Shown here one piece after another: positions 46,454 to 56,529 of a DNA stretch of 64,000 bases (the stretch's first letter is position 1; every line of letters starts with the position of its first letter). The notes beneath the pieces are model-generated. The model was not told the origin of the DNA and did no database searches. It saw nothing but the letters and a program-made list of their open reading frames with translations. The position numbers and the translations under genes are program-made. The DNA is from CAVVXN01 sp963772585 (GTDB lineage Bacteria; Planctomycetota; PLA2; JAEUHO01), in assembly GCA_963772585.1 (NCBI GenBank), contig CAVYXV010000002.1, positions 496,001 to 560,000 on the forward strand, given 5' to 3'.

Positions 46454-49400
46454 TCAGTCGTCCGTGGCGTGCAGCGTCAGGTGGATCCGGTCCGAGGTCA
46501 CGCCCTCGGCGGTCGCCGCGTATCGGTGGCCGATGCGCTCGGGCGACGCACCGGGCTCGTTCGATCGGTACGCCCATCGCTCGAGGGTGGCCTGGACCGT
46601 GCAGGGTCCCGGCGGAACCGCGGGGATCGTCCACGTGGGATCGGAGGCGTCGACGAGGTGGCCGTACTGCTGCCACCCCAGGCCCGTCGCCTGGACGGCC
46701 ACGTTCTCCCAGCGCATCCCGTCCGGGAGACCTCCCGGCAGATCGATCCCGACCGTGAGCGTGCGTCCTGCGGAGAGCGCGATGTCGACGACATCCGGGC
46801 CCGGGCGCAGATCCGTGGCGTAGAACACGCGACCGTCGCTCACGGCATGGAGGGCGTAGCGCCGCGCGGGGTCGAGACCGTAGACGGTCGATGTGCGCGT
46901 TCGGAGCATGGCTGGATGGAAGAGTGCCGGGCGCGAGGGTTCGTCCTGGGGCGTGATCCGCATGAAGACGCGCTGCGGCACGACGTCCGCGGGGAGGCGG
47001 AAGGTGAGACCGCCTTCGAGCGCGGCCACGAGGCGGAGGTCCATGGAGGGAGCCTGGACGGTGTAGGCCGAGCCGGTTTCGAGCCGCAAGGCGAGCGGGG
47101 GTCCCACTCGTAGTCGTTGCGCGCCGGCCGGGAGACCCTCGAGGGCGAAGCGCCCTTCCTCGTCGGCGAAGCCGACCAGCCAACCGCTGTCGGACGTCTG
47201 CCGGAGGACCCGGGCATACGGAAGCGGGTTCCCCCCGGGATCCACGACGGTGCCCGAGATCGTGCAGGACGCCGTCAGCGCCACCCGCAGGCTCCCCGGA
47301 CGCTGTGCGTCCAGCGTGGCGGTCAGGAACCGCTTCCCGCCCTCGGGTCCGACGACGCGAACGTCGTAGCGCTGCCCCGGGTCGAGGCCCCGCGCTTCCC
47401 ACCGGCCCTCGGGATCCGTGGCGCCGGCGGCCAGGGGACGCTCGTCCAGCAGGAGTTGCACGCGGGCGCCCTCCACGGGCCGGCCCTCCTCGTCCGTCAC
47501 CATCACGTGAGCGGCGGCACCTTCGCGAAGCGCGATCCGGACGTTCTCGTCGCCGGCGTGGACCGCGACGTCCTCGCGCGGCGCGAAGGCGCCGGGGAGG
47601 TCGGGCCGCAGGACGTAGCGGAAGGGACCCAGCCCAGCCAGGTCGAAGGCGCCGTCCGCTCCGGAGCGGGTCGTTGCGTGCGGATCGTCCGTCGCGACGG
47701 GAAGCGGTTCGACATAATCCGCGAAGGCGTGGATCGGCACGCCCACCACGCCCCGCCCGTCCGGTCCCACGAGCCGACCGCGCACGTGCTCCTCGGGAGG
47801 GAGCGTCACCGTGAGATCCCCCCCGCCGGCGGGCAGGTCCTCCGGCCGGACGAGGACAGTGCCGTAGGGCAGGGGCCGGCCCTCCCCGTCGGCGGCGCCG
47901 AAGATCTCGACGGTGACCTCGTCGGTGCCCGACGGATGCGTCTGGACGCGTACCGGCCCGCGACCGCTTCCGAATCCTGCGTACTGCCAGGGACCCTTCG
48001 GAAAGCGGATGTAGGAGCGGTGGGCGACACGAGGGACGGCCTGGCCGTCGGGTCCCCGGACGTGGATCGTCCAGCGGGAGGTCGGGTCCGCAGGGCGCAC
48101 CGGCGTGGAGAGGCGCGCGCCTCGCGCGAGATCCAGGCGCACGGGCTGCGAAGGCGTCGTCTCCCCCGAGATCGCCTTCCAGCCGTACCTCTCGTACGCC
48201 GCCGAGGCCCGGACGGCGTAGTCCCCCGCGGGAAGGGCGTCGAAGACGAACCCACCCTCGGCATCGGCCTGGGCGGTCCGCAGGGTCGAGGCGCCCTGGA
48301 GCAGGTCCACGGTCACGGTCGTGAGGTCGAGGCCGGCCGGCCCCCGCACGCGGCCGCGAATCGTCCTCCCGCTCTGCAGCACGACCTCCAGGGTCGCGCT
48401 TCCCGAGCGATGAGCCGCGTCCAAGCCGATCGGTGGCGTCTCCAGATAGCCTTCCGCCCGGACGGCCACCGCGATGTCCGAAGGGGCCAGCGGGCCGACC
48501 CGGACCCCTCCGTCGGCGCCCGTGACCGGATCCGGTCCCGCGGGACGCCTCCTCGTCGTGCCGTCGCTCGCACGGCGAACCAGGAACACGCGGGCGCCCG
48601 GCACCGGCTCTCCCGTCCCCGCGACGACGCGTACGTCGAGACGGGAAGCGGGGAATGCGGTGAGCGTCAACGTGCGCGCGCCGCCGCCGCCCGCGAGGGC
48701 GAAGACGTCACTCTCGGCTCTCGCCGCGTCGGGCATCACGGCGGCCACCCGCAGCGCCGGCCCGGGGAGGACCGTATCGAAGTGGAACCGACCCTCCGCG
48801 TCGCTGGTGGCGGTCGCCCGGGGGAAGGAGAAACCCGGCACGGGCAGATCCGGCCACGGCTCCCCTTCGATCCGGAGCCGAGCAGCTGCGAGGCCCCGCC
48901 CCTCCGCGTCGTGGACCCGGCCCTCGACGGACCCCGCGGGGATGGCTTCGAGATCGACGTCCGTCGCACCGCCCGGGGGCACTTGGTGCACGAACGGGTT
49001 GAAGCCTCGTGGCTCGACGTCGGCGAGTTGCGGGGAGGTGTAGCCTCCGCCGTGCACGAAGACCATGACCTCGCCAGGCGGCACGTCATCGATCCGGTAC
49101 CGCCCCTGCTCGCCCGTCTTCGCCTCGTGATCGCCTCCGACAGCCGGTCCGTCGCGTCCGAGGGCGACGGCTCGAACCGTGACGCCGGCCAACGGGCGCC
49201 CGTCCGCATCCAGCACGCGCCCCTCGATGGTGCCGAAGCGGGTCAGCTCCACGGTGACCTCATCGGCGTCTTTCGGCCAGCGAACCTGGGCGGGGGCGTA
49301 GCCCCCCGCGAGGATGAGGGCGGCGATCCGCCCCGGGACGTCGTCGATGCCGATGCGGCCGTCCGCGTCGGCGTGGGCGCGGCTCAGGAAGTAGGACGTG

Positions 49401-50845
49401 TCGCCCCCGAACGTGGCGAAGGCGAACGCCTGGGCACCGGGGACGCCCCGACCGTTCGAGGCGTCCACGACGTGGGCGTGCTTCCGCGTGGGGCTCCCCA
49501 GCATCAGGGTGAGGGGCTCGCCGCCCGGCACACGGATCCCGTCCCGGCGTAGGAGTCGGACGCCCGGCTCCACCACGACGAGCGCGACATCGCCCGCGGC
49601 GAGGTGCTCGAAGCGAAAGCCCCCGTCCGGGTCCAGCCGTCGGGGCAGGCTCCCTTGGGGCCAGGTGAGGGTCATGCCGGGGAGCGGCGCCCGCGCGCCG
49701 GTCTGCAGGTAGACCCACCCGGGACTCACGCTCCCGTCGGGACGGGTCACGCGTCCGGTCAGGACGTAGGGTCCCCGGTGCAGATCGAGCATCGCCTCCG
49801 CGTCGCCGCCGTCCGTGGGCAAGGCCGCGACGACGACGCGTGCGAAGCCGTCCCCTCCGCGGGCGGTGACGAGGTAGAGACCGCCGGCGAGCCCCGTCAA
49901 GCGGTAGCCTCCGTCCGCCTCCGCCTGCGTACGCGCCACGACCTCTCCACCGAGCGGAGGACGGAGAAACGACCCGGGATCGCGCCTGCGTTGCCGCTGA
50001 TCGAGGAGATCCAGGGAGCCGACGCGAACGGCTTCCACGGTGACGGCGCCCTCGCCGTCGTCGCGTCGCACGGTTCCATGGATGGTCCCGAAGCCGTGAG
50101 GCGACGACGGAGGCGCACCGTGAAGGACCGGTCCCGACGCAGCCGCGTACGTGTTGGCGAGATCGACCGCGGCGGGCGCCGCCGGCGCGGGCACCCGTCG
50201 CCGGATCACGATCCAGCCTCCCGCGCCGAGGAGGGCGACCGCCAGCACCGCGGACGCGGCTTTCGCGAGCAGGCCCGCGCCGACGCCCGCCGCAGCGCCG
50301 CCCAACCCCGCCAGCGGCGCCAGGGCGGCGCTCCAGGCCCTGCGGTCGCCCCCCCAGCGCTCGTCGAGCCGCTCGCGAAGGAGGGCGAGGCCGCGCTTCA
50401 CCCGCGTCCGCGCCGTCTCCACGGGAACCCCGAGCCGCCGCGCCGCCTCGCGAGGGGGCAGGTCCTCGTAGTAGCGGAGCAGCACCGCGCGGCGATACGG
50501 CTCGTGCAACCCGAGGACGGCCTCCAGGAGCCGACGGCGCACCTCCTCCTTCGCCACGATCTCCGCCGTGGACGGGAGGGTCTCCGTCCGGGCGGCCCGC
50601 ACTTCGCGGTCGCGGCGCCTGGCCTCGCCCCGGCCGAGCCCCCGCGCAGCGTTCCGGACCACGGCCGCGAGCCACCCGCGGGGCGAAGCCCCGTGCCGTG
50701 GCCCCTTCTCGACCGCCGCGAGCCACGCGCTCTGGACCACGTCGTCCACGTCCGCGTCCCCCCGCACGGCCGCCCGCGCGACGCTCCGGACGAAGCCGGC
50801 ATGGGGGAGCAGCTCCTCGATGGAGGGCGGGGGCGTGGGCAGCAT
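46454..50845 (-). CDS. ECF sigma factor fused to membrane segment and long CPD-reg-like repeat array (1463 aa)
   Basis: Residues 1-165 are an ECF sigma factor: region 2 DADVDDVVQSAWLAAVEKG and region 4 EPYRRAVLLRYYEDLPPREA with HTH LGVPVETARTRVKRG. A single membrane span lies near 194-214 (AKAASAVLAVALLGAGGWIV). About 1240 residues of tandem carboxypeptidase-regulatory-like beta units follow (repeated GRVLDADGRPLAGVTVRA, GTVVDPGGNPLPYARVL, DPEGRWEARGLDPG types), at least ten units. This is the longest of three paralogues in the window. A start-proximal motif (50881-50895) is shared with the gene at 18619. The sigma domain is predicted cytoplasmic and membrane-tethered, and the repeats extracytoplasmic. 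Confidence 0.87.
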   Translation of the reverse strand: MLPTPPPSIEELLPHAGFVRSVARAAVRGDADVDDVVQSAWLAAVEKGPRHGASPRGWLAAVVRNAARGLGRGEARRRDREVRAARTETLPSTAEIVAKEEVRRRLLEAVLGLHEPYRRAVLLRYYEDLPPREAARRLGVPVETARTRVKRGLALLRERLDERWGGDRRAWSAALAPLAGLGGAAAGVGAGLLAKAASAVLAVALLGAGGWIVIRRRVPAPAAPAAVDLANTYAAASGPVLHGAPPSSPHGFGTIHGTVRRDDGEGAVTVEAVRVGSLDLLDQRQRRRDPGSFLRPPLGGEVVARTQAEADGGYRLTGLAGGLYLVTARGGDGFARVVVAALPTDGGDAEAMLDLHRGPYVLTGRVTRPDGSVSPGWVYLQTGARAPLPGMTLTWPQGSLPRRLDPDGGFRFEHLAAGDVALVVVEPGVRLLRRDGIRVPGGEPLTLMLGSPTRKHAHVVDASNGRGVPGAQAFAFATFGGDTSYFLSRAHADADGRIGIDDVPGRIAALILAGGYAPAQVRWPKDADEVTVELTRFGTIEGRVLDADGRPLAGVTVRAVALGRDGPAVGGDHEAKTGEQGRYRIDDVPPGEVMVFVHGGGYTSPQLADVEPRGFNPFVHQVPPGGATDVDLEAIPAGSVEGRVHDAEGRGLAAARLRIEGEPWPDLPVPGFSFPRATATSDAEGRFHFDTVLPGPALRVAAVMPDAARAESDVFALAGGGGARTLTLTAFPASRLDVRVVAGTGEPVPGARVFLVRRASDGTTRRRPAGPDPVTGADGGVRVGPLAPSDIAVAVRAEGYLETPPIGLDAAHRSGSATLEVVLQSGRTIRGRVRGPAGLDLTTVTVDLLQGASTLRTAQADAEGGFVFDALPAGDYAVRASAAYERYGWKAISGETTPSQPVRLDLARGARLSTPVRPADPTSRWTIHVRGPDGQAVPRVAHRSYIRFPKGPWQYAGFGSGRGPVRVQTHPSGTDEVTVEIFGAADGEGRPLPYGTVLVRPEDLPAGGGDLTVTLPPEEHVRGRLVGPDGRGVVGVPIHAFADYVEPLPVATDDPHATTRSGADGAFDLAGLGPFRYVLRPDLPGAFAPREDVAVHAGDENVRIALREGAAAHVMVTDEEGRPVEGARVQLLLDERPLAAGATDPEGRWEARGLDPGQRYDVRVVGPEGGKRFLTATLDAQRPGSLRVALTASCTISGTVVDPGGNPLPYARVLRQTSDSGWLVGFADEEGRFALEGLPAGAQRLRVGPPLALRLETGSAYTVQAPSMDLRLVAALEGGLTFRLPADVVPQRVFMRITPQDEPSRPALFHPAMLRTRTSTVYGLDPARRYALHAVSDGRVFYATDLRPGPDVVDIALSAGRTLTVGIDLPGGLPDGMRWENVAVQATGLGWQQYGHLVDASDPTWTIPAVPPGPCTVQATLERWAYRSNEPGASPERIGHRYAATAEGVTSDRIHLTLHATDD

Positions 50846-50899
50846 GGCGGTCTCCCTTCACCCCTGGAGTGCCACGGCGGCCGAATCCGGTTCACGATC

Positions 50900-51938
50900 C
50901 TACCGCGCCCTGCCCTCCCGGTGGGTCCATCGCCTCGAGGACGTCGCTCTGACGCTCTCGAGCAGGCCCGGCAGCGCGATGTCCTCGACCCGCCAGGTTC
51001 CGTCGCCGTCCGTCGTCGCGAAGTGCGTCTGGGCGGGCAGGCCGCGCGCCCCTTCCGTCGTCACGCCCACCTCGACCTGGGCCTGGGCGATCGCCGCGCC
51101 CGTGTCGTCGCGGACGGTGCCGCCCACGAACGCGCCCTCCTGATCGTAGAGCGCGAGCACGAGTTCCTCGTCCCGTGGCACGCGGGCGGAGAAGGTCCGC
51201 TGGATCCGCCCGGGGATCCGGACGTGGAGGGCCACGCGCCCCGGGGGCAGCGCGGGCACCGTCAACCGACCATCGCGGTCTGTGGGGAGGTCGGGCAGCA
51301 GCAGGGATTCCCGCCCCGGTCGCCAGGCCAGCGGCCCGCAGGAGAGCATCGGCGTCACGAGCGCGAAGATCCCGCGGCCGTGCGCGCCGACGACGCGCGC
51401 CCGCAGGGGCGAACCCTCCACGACGAGTTCCGCACCGGCGCGGCCGCGTCCTGCGCCGGTCGCCACAACAGACCCGAACCGACCCACGGGGGCGCGGGCC
51501 GCGCGACGAGGGGACGCGGCGCGTCGCCGGTCAGGCCGCTCAGGGCGAAGCGCCCGTCCTCCGCGGAGACGGTCTTCGCCCGCACGACCGCGGAGGCCGC
51601 GGGCCGGAACCCCTGCTCGAAGGAACGATCGAAGCCCTGGGCGTCGGAACGGGCGTCGTCCAGCGCCACGACCGGGACGCGGGGCACCCCGTGCCCTCCG
51701 ACGTCCACGACGAGGCCGTGGATCGCCGCTTGCCCGGAAACGGGATCGGCCGCGGTCGAGGGCGCGCCCCGAAGCGACGCGTGCGGGCGGGGGCCGGACT
51801 CCGGGCGACCGCGCCGGCGCCATCGGCTGGAGACGTCGGTGCGGGGGAGCGCGTCACGAGCCACGCCACCGAAGCCGCGAGAAGGGCCGCCATCGCCAGC
51901 AGCCCCGGCCTGCCGATGCGTCTGCGTGCCCGCGTCAT
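50900..51938 (-). pseudogene. Membrane-anchored CPD-reg-like protein gene with frameshifts
   Basis: It starts at 51938 with a membrane segment (GRPGLLAMAALLAASVAWLV). It continues in a second frame from about 51780 (AAIHGLVVDVGGHGVPRVPV, SAEDGRFALSGLTGDAPRP) and in a third from about 51450 (SLLLPDLPTDRDGRLTVPAL, GAFVGGTVRDDTGAAIAQAQ) to the stop at 50900. All three pieces have the carboxypeptidase-regulatory-like pattern, so this was one gene of about 345 codons broken twice. Unlike its neighbours it has no sigma domain. It lies immediately upstream of the 1463-aa fusion gene. Confidence 0.65.
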
Positions 51939-52103
51939 CGCCGGAAGCGTACCGGGAAACCGCCCGCGGGCCCCAGGCCCCGGTCCGTCGCCCTCCGGCG
52001 CTCTCCGGCGCCCGACAGCGTCGGGACGTGTCCGGATTCCGGGCACGGTCCCCCGCAGCCGCCCTCCCTACACTGCACGGCCGTCCGGAAGGAGGCGAGG
52101 ACC

Positions 52104-52562
52104 CTGCACCCTGCGCTCCAGAAGCTCCTCGCCCTTGCGGGCCGCTACAGCGGGGACGGTGTCAACCACGAAGGGCAGGCGTTCGAGGGATCCATCGAGT
52201 TGTCCCCGGCCCTGGAAGGGCAGGCGGTTCGTCTCGCTTCCCGGGCCTTGGGGCGAGACGGGACCGTCTACCACGCCGAGGAGAGCGTGATCGCCGAGGA
52301 CCGCGACGGGACCCTCGAACTCCACGTCGTCTCCACGAACCAACCGGGGGGCATCGTCCTGCCGTTCCTCGGAGAGACCGCCGGGGAGGGTCGGACCACG
52401 CTCACGTTCCGCGTGGGCGAGCCACGAGCCGTGGACACGTTCCGCGAAGCGGTGTCCTTCGACCTCTGGGACGACGGCTCCCTATCTCATCGCTACGCGT
52501 GGGGTCTCCCAGGCGGCGACTACGCGGACCGCTCCGGCGCGCGGATGCACCGGGTGGAGTGA
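52104..52562 (+). CDS. Uncharacterised beta-rich protein, probable CTG start
   Basis: Homologous along its whole length to 29371-29841 (GRYSGDGVNHEGQAFEGSIE, VYHAEESVIAED, LHVVSTNQPGG, TTLTFRVGEP, HRYAWGLPGGDYADRSGARM). No ATG, GTG or TTG lies near the point where homology begins. A strong AAGGAGG (52089-52095) sits 8 bases before CTG 52104, which would start the protein at LHPALQK, matching the paralogue's HPALTTLL. This gives 152 aa. Function unknown; cytoplasmic. Confidence 0.6.
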   Translation: MHPALQKLLALAGRYSGDGVNHEGQAFEGSIELSPALEGQAVRLASRALGRDGTVYHAEESVIAEDRDGTLELHVVSTNQPGGIVLPFLGETAGEGRTTLTFRVGEPRAVDTFREAVSFDLWDDGSLSHRYAWGLPGGDYADRSGARMHRVE

Positions 52563-52606
52563 TCGGGCGCGAGATCGAAGGCAGCCCGCGGGCGCCGGCT
52601 CCTCCA

Positions 52607-53269
52607 TCATCGAAGCGACTGCTCCAGTCGGGTCTGGAGGGTGTAGCGGAGCGAGAGGGCGCGGTCGTACGTACCGCTTACCCTCGCGTCGGACGCCAGG
52701 ATCGAGCGCAGCAGGGCGAGGGCGTCCTTCAGCGTCTCGTCGTCGTCGGCGAGATCCGACGCCTTCTCGAATCGCCGGTCCGCGTCCTTCAGGTCCTTCT
52801 TCAGCTCCGTCCACCGGTCCGGGAACTTCTTCAGCGCTCGTTCGAGCCCCTTGGCCAGACGGCGCGCCGTCTTCGGCGTTCCGAGGTCCACGGCGACCTC
52901 GGGATCGTCGTCGACGATCACGAGCGACGGGCGCGAGCCCGCACCGAGCTCCCGGGCCATGTCCACGTCGGCTTGCGACATGTCCACCTGCACGCAACGG
53001 AAGCGGAGCCCCCACCGGGCGACGTCCTCGTCGTCGAGGACCCGCCGGCAGAGCTTCTCCGAGAGATCGCCGTTGCGTTCGTCGTCGTGGGGCCAATGGA
53101 AGTACACCAGCGTGGGTCGCTGGTCCCCGAGTTGCCTCGCGTCCGGAATTCCGAGCCGCTTCGCCAGCTGCTGCCTCGGCGTCAGGGGCTCGGGCGCCTC
53201 CTCCCCATCGCGGGGCGTCACCACGGCGAAGGGCTTCAGGACGGCCTCGTACCAGCGGAATTCGGTCAT
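52607..53269 (-). CDS. Thioredoxin-fold-like protein without CxxC
   Basis: Protein of 220 aa. Residues 45-150 look like a thioredoxin-type fold: TLVYFHWPHDDERN where the active site would be, FRCVQVDMSQADVDMARELG, then SRPSLVIVDDDPEVAVDLG with the cis-Pro region. The CxxC is absent, so it is not an oxidoreductase; a scaffold or binding role is more likely. The C-terminal 70 residues are helical and charged. No signal peptide. It faces the gene at 52104. Confidence 0.6.
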   Translation of the reverse strand: MTEFRWYEAVLKPFAVVTPRDGEEAPEPLTPRQQLAKRLGIPDARQLGDQRPTLVYFHWPHDDERNGDLSEKLCRRVLDDEDVARWGLRFRCVQVDMSQADVDMARELGAGSRPSLVIVDDDPEVAVDLGTPKTARRLAKGLERALKKFPDRWTELKKDLKDADRRFEKASDLADDDETLKDALALLRSILASDARVSGTYDRALSLRYTLQTRLEQSLR

Positions 53270-53413
53270 CCGGGGTCGCGATCCGCCCCCGACGCCCCGC
53301 CGTGTCCCTCCCTGCCCGGGCAGGGAAGGCGAGGACGGCGGCGCCGTGACCGTCGGCCCCGTGTCGGGCGCACGGATGGTGCTGGAGCCGGCGACCGCCG
53401 ACCCGCTGTCCCC

Positions 53414-53506
53414 TCAGCAGTCCGCCCGCGCCTCGAGGGCGCTGAACGAGATGGCGACGAGAGCGATGCCGAACCAGGGAAGACGCTGAAGACGGGACGG
53501 CTGCAC
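53414..53506 (-). CDS. Possible 30-aa hydrophobic protein
   Basis: GTG at 53506 preceded by GGGGAGCAGGGAGA opens a 30-codon frame containing LPWFGIALVAISFSALEA, a membrane-like segment. It lies 129 bases downstream of the ECF fusion gene on the same strand. It is short and supported only by the ribosome site and hydrophobicity. The rest of 53270-53634 shows nothing else. Confidence 0.25.
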   Translation of the reverse strand: MQPSRLQRLPWFGIALVAISFSALEARADC

Positions 53507-53634
53507 GGATTCTCCCTGCTCCCCTTGCCGCGCAACCCACGGATACCCTAGCGGCGTCGGAGGGTCCGTCACCCTCCCCGCCCCGGGGCGGAAGGGGACA
53601 GGCACGTCCACCTCGCGCGTGACGTCGCGGGGCC

Positions 53635-56391
53635 TCAGTCCGGGAGCGCGATGCGAACGTCCCCGACGGGCACCTCGAATTCCCCCAGCGCCACGGACCG
53701 GCCGCCCAGGGTGGCACGCAGCGTGATCCGCCCCACGGGAACACCGGCGAACACGAACCGTCCGTCCTTTCCGGTCCGTGTCGAGCCGGCGGGCCTGCCG
53801 CTGGCGAGGGCCTGCAGGAACACGGACTCCTGCCCGAGGCCCGACGCGTCGACGAGGCGACCCGTGAAGGCGACGCCCTTCTCCGCGCGGAGGATCACCT
53901 CCGTCGCGGGCGCGGTGGCTTCGACGCCGGCGGTGCTCGCGACCCAGCCGGGGAAGCCTCCGCCCACGCTCAGCCGATAGGTGACGCCCGCCCGCAACCC
54001 GGGGACCACGAAGCGACCGTCGGCCCCGCACCTCGTGCGGGCGTACGCCCACGGCTCGTGCCCCAGCGCTCCGGCATCGTCCCCCGTGGCGGCCGCGGTG
54101 ACGGGAACGCCCGCGGGGACGGCCGTGCCGCTCGACGCGAGCACGCGTCCCTCGATCCGGACGCCACGTTCGAGCACGAGGGTCACCCCCTCGGGGCCCG
54201 GACGGACGCCCCGCGCCTCCGCCCGCCGGTAGCCCGCGAAGCCGTCCGCCACGATGTCGTAGCGCAAGCCCTCGTCCAGGGGCGCCGTGCAAAACCTCCC
54301 TCCCGCGAGGAGGCGAGCGGCAACGCTCCGGGGTCCGCCCGCGGCGGCCCCCGCCACGGTCACCCAGATCCAGCCCCGTCCCCCCACCGCCTCGCCGCTC
54401 TCGTCCACGAGGCGGCCATCCAGCGGAAGGCCCCGACCGAGAGCCACGACGAGGTCCGTCGAACCGGCCGGCACGCCATCGAGGCGCGCGACGGCGCCGG
54501 GGACGCCGTCGAGTTCCGGTGCGTCGGGGGCGACCTGGATGTCGTAGCGCCCGGGCGTGAGCCCGGGGACGCGGAACGTCCCGTCGGACGACGCAGCGGC
54601 CGAACGACCCCCGTCGTAGCCGATCTCCCCTGCGGCGGATACGGGAAGGAGCCGGATGGTGGCACCGGCGAGCCACGGATGGCCATTCGCGTCCTCGATC
54701 CGCCCGGCGATGACCAGCCCACGAGCCACCTCGATCCGCAGGTCGTCCACACCCACGTCGAACGGGCCGAGGCGCGCGGGAACGTATTCGGCGGCCCGCC
54801 CCTCCCGGTCCCCGGCGTGTCGACCGACGTCCAGGGTGACCCGTTCCGAACGGAGGCCTCCGAGCCGGAAGGTCCCGCCGGGTCCCGAGGTGCTGCTCAC
54901 GACCGGAGCACCGGCTTCGGCGGCGAGCGCCGTGATCGAGATCCCCTCCACGGGACGCCCGCTCTCCGCGTCCACCACGACGCCCGCGAGGCTCGGGCCG
55001 GGATCGAGGTGCACATCGAGGGACGAGCGGCCGGACAGGACCGGGAGTTGGAACGGCAGGAAGCCGCGCGCGTACACGGTCAGCACGTATTCCTCCGGGT
55101 CGAGACCTTCGAAGCGGAAAGCCCCGTCCCCCTCGGTGAAAAGACGTCCCACGGTGTTCGAGCCCGTGGCGAGCAGCACCGTCGCCGTGATGAGCGGATG
55201 CGCGTCGTCGCCGAGGATGCGGCCGGCGACGACGCCCCGAGGCAGGGATCTCCCCTCCTGGACGGTGCCGGTCCGGCCCACTCCCCGGTAGCGGGCGCCC
55301 GGCAGCACCACGCGGAGCCTCCTCCGGCCCGGGTTCACCGCGCGGTCGAACGGCTGCGATCCCGACGCGTGGACGGCGAGACGGTACTCTCCGGGCGCCA
55401 GGCCGTCGAAGCGGAAGTGCCCCCGGTTGTCGGTGTGTCGGCGGGCCACGATCTCCCGTCCGGACGCGTCGAAGAGGATCACGGTGACGAGGGGAACGCT
55501 GGTGCCGTGCTCGTCCTCGACAAGCCCCGTGATCGCACCGTCGGGGGCGCCCCCTTCTTCGACCACCCGCGCGAGCGCCGCGGGGGGCGCCGTCGTCGGC
55601 CGGTCCTCCCGCGAGGCGCCCCGCAAGCCCACGGTGTCCGGAAGGGCTTTCGCCGCCGGCCGTGGCAATGTCGCCTCGTGCGAGACCGACGGTGGGGTCG
55701 CCGTCTCGACGTGGAGCAACACGTACGCTCCCGCGCCGAGGATCCCCGCGAGGAGGAAAATCGCCGCTCCGCGAAGAACGGTCCTGACGTGGGCGATGCG
55801 CATCATCCACCTCCCGAACGACGCGACGTTCCGTGCCTGACCGTCGCCTCCCGCCAGGGGGAGCAGCACGGCCTTCCAGCCTCCGCGCCCGCCGCCGAGC
55901 TCGGCCCGGAGGCGGGTTCTCAGGCGCCCCAACCCGCGGGCCAGCCGCGTGTGGACCGTGGAGACGGGGACGCCCTGGATCGCGGCGACGCGGTCGGCCG
56001 GGAGCTCTTGCAGGTAGCGCAGGAGGATGGTGCCGCGGTACGGCTCCTCGAGCGAGAGCACCGCGCGCGCGACCCGGGCGCGTGCCTCGGCCCGGCTCAG
56101 CAGGTCCTCCGCCGAGGGCGAAGCGCCGTGCGGAGGAACGCGTTGTTCGCGCACGTGGCGACGTCGGTCACCGCGGCGAAGGTCGAGGATCCGACGCCGC
56201 AGCACCTGCCCCAGCCAGCCCCGGAGGTTGGCCCCCGAGGACGGTGGGCGCTCGATCGCGGCCAGCCACGTCTGCTGGGTCGCGTCGTCCGCCAGATCCG
56301 CATCGCCGACGAGTGCGCGCGCGAGCCCGCGCACCCACGCCTGGTGGGTCAGCAGCTCCTGCAGGGTCTCCGGAACGGATCTCGAGGCCAT
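53635..56391 (-). CDS. ECF sigma factor fused to membrane segment and CPD-reg-like repeats (918 aa)
   Basis: Residues 10-165 form the ECF sigma part: region 2 DADLADDATQQTWLAAIE and region 4 EPYRGTILLRYLQELPADRV with HTH VPVSTVHTRLARG. A membrane span lies near 205-225 (VLRGAAIFLLAGILGAGAYV). The remaining ~690 residues are carboxypeptidase-regulatory-like beta units (GLVEDEHGTSVPLVTVILFD, GVVVDAESGRPVEGISITAL, GRLVDASGLGQESVFLQAL). The start ATG at 56391 follows GGGGAG by 5 bases; the open frame upstream is not coding-like. Third member of the family in this window; sequence divergence shows it is not a recent duplicate. Confidence 0.87.
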   Translation of the reverse strand: MASRSVPETLQELLTHQAWVRGLARALVGDADLADDATQQTWLAAIERPPSSGANLRGWLGQVLRRRILDLRRGDRRRHVREQRVPPHGASPSAEDLLSRAEARARVARAVLSLEEPYRGTILLRYLQELPADRVAAIQGVPVSTVHTRLARGLGRLRTRLRAELGGGRGGWKAVLLPLAGGDGQARNVASFGRWMMRIAHVRTVLRGAAIFLLAGILGAGAYVLLHVETATPPSVSHEATLPRPAAKALPDTVGLRGASREDRPTTAPPAALARVVEEGGAPDGAITGLVEDEHGTSVPLVTVILFDASGREIVARRHTDNRGHFRFDGLAPGEYRLAVHASGSQPFDRAVNPGRRRLRVVLPGARYRGVGRTGTVQEGRSLPRGVVAGRILGDDAHPLITATVLLATGSNTVGRLFTEGDGAFRFEGLDPEEYVLTVYARGFLPFQLPVLSGRSSLDVHLDPGPSLAGVVVDAESGRPVEGISITALAAEAGAPVVSSTSGPGGTFRLGGLRSERVTLDVGRHAGDREGRAAEYVPARLGPFDVGVDDLRIEVARGLVIAGRIEDANGHPWLAGATIRLLPVSAAGEIGYDGGRSAAASSDGTFRVPGLTPGRYDIQVAPDAPELDGVPGAVARLDGVPAGSTDLVVALGRGLPLDGRLVDESGEAVGGRGWIWVTVAGAAAGGPRSVAARLLAGGRFCTAPLDEGLRYDIVADGFAGYRRAEARGVRPGPEGVTLVLERGVRIEGRVLASSGTAVPAGVPVTAAATGDDAGALGHEPWAYARTRCGADGRFVVPGLRAGVTYRLSVGGGFPGWVASTAGVEATAPATEVILRAEKGVAFTGRLVDASGLGQESVFLQALASGRPAGSTRTGKDGRFVFAGVPVGRITLRATLGGRSVALGEFEVPVGDVRIALPD

Positions 56392-56529
56392 CGTGACTCC
56401 CCAGGCATAGCGCCGCCCGGGTCCCGCCGGGCTCAGCAAATCCGCAGAGCGCCCTTCGCGTCCCCTCGTCCCGCCGCGCCGCCCCGCGTCAAAGGGTATC
56501 TTGTTGCAACTCGGGAATGGAGGACGTGG

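Noticed and set aside
47117..49552. Plus-strand open frame of about 811 codons opposite the 1463-aa sigma fusion
   Set aside because: Mirror of the real gene's third-position GC; rich in Arg/Gly/Pro and without motifs. Similar frames opposite 53635-56391 and 59725-61476 were dropped for the same reason.
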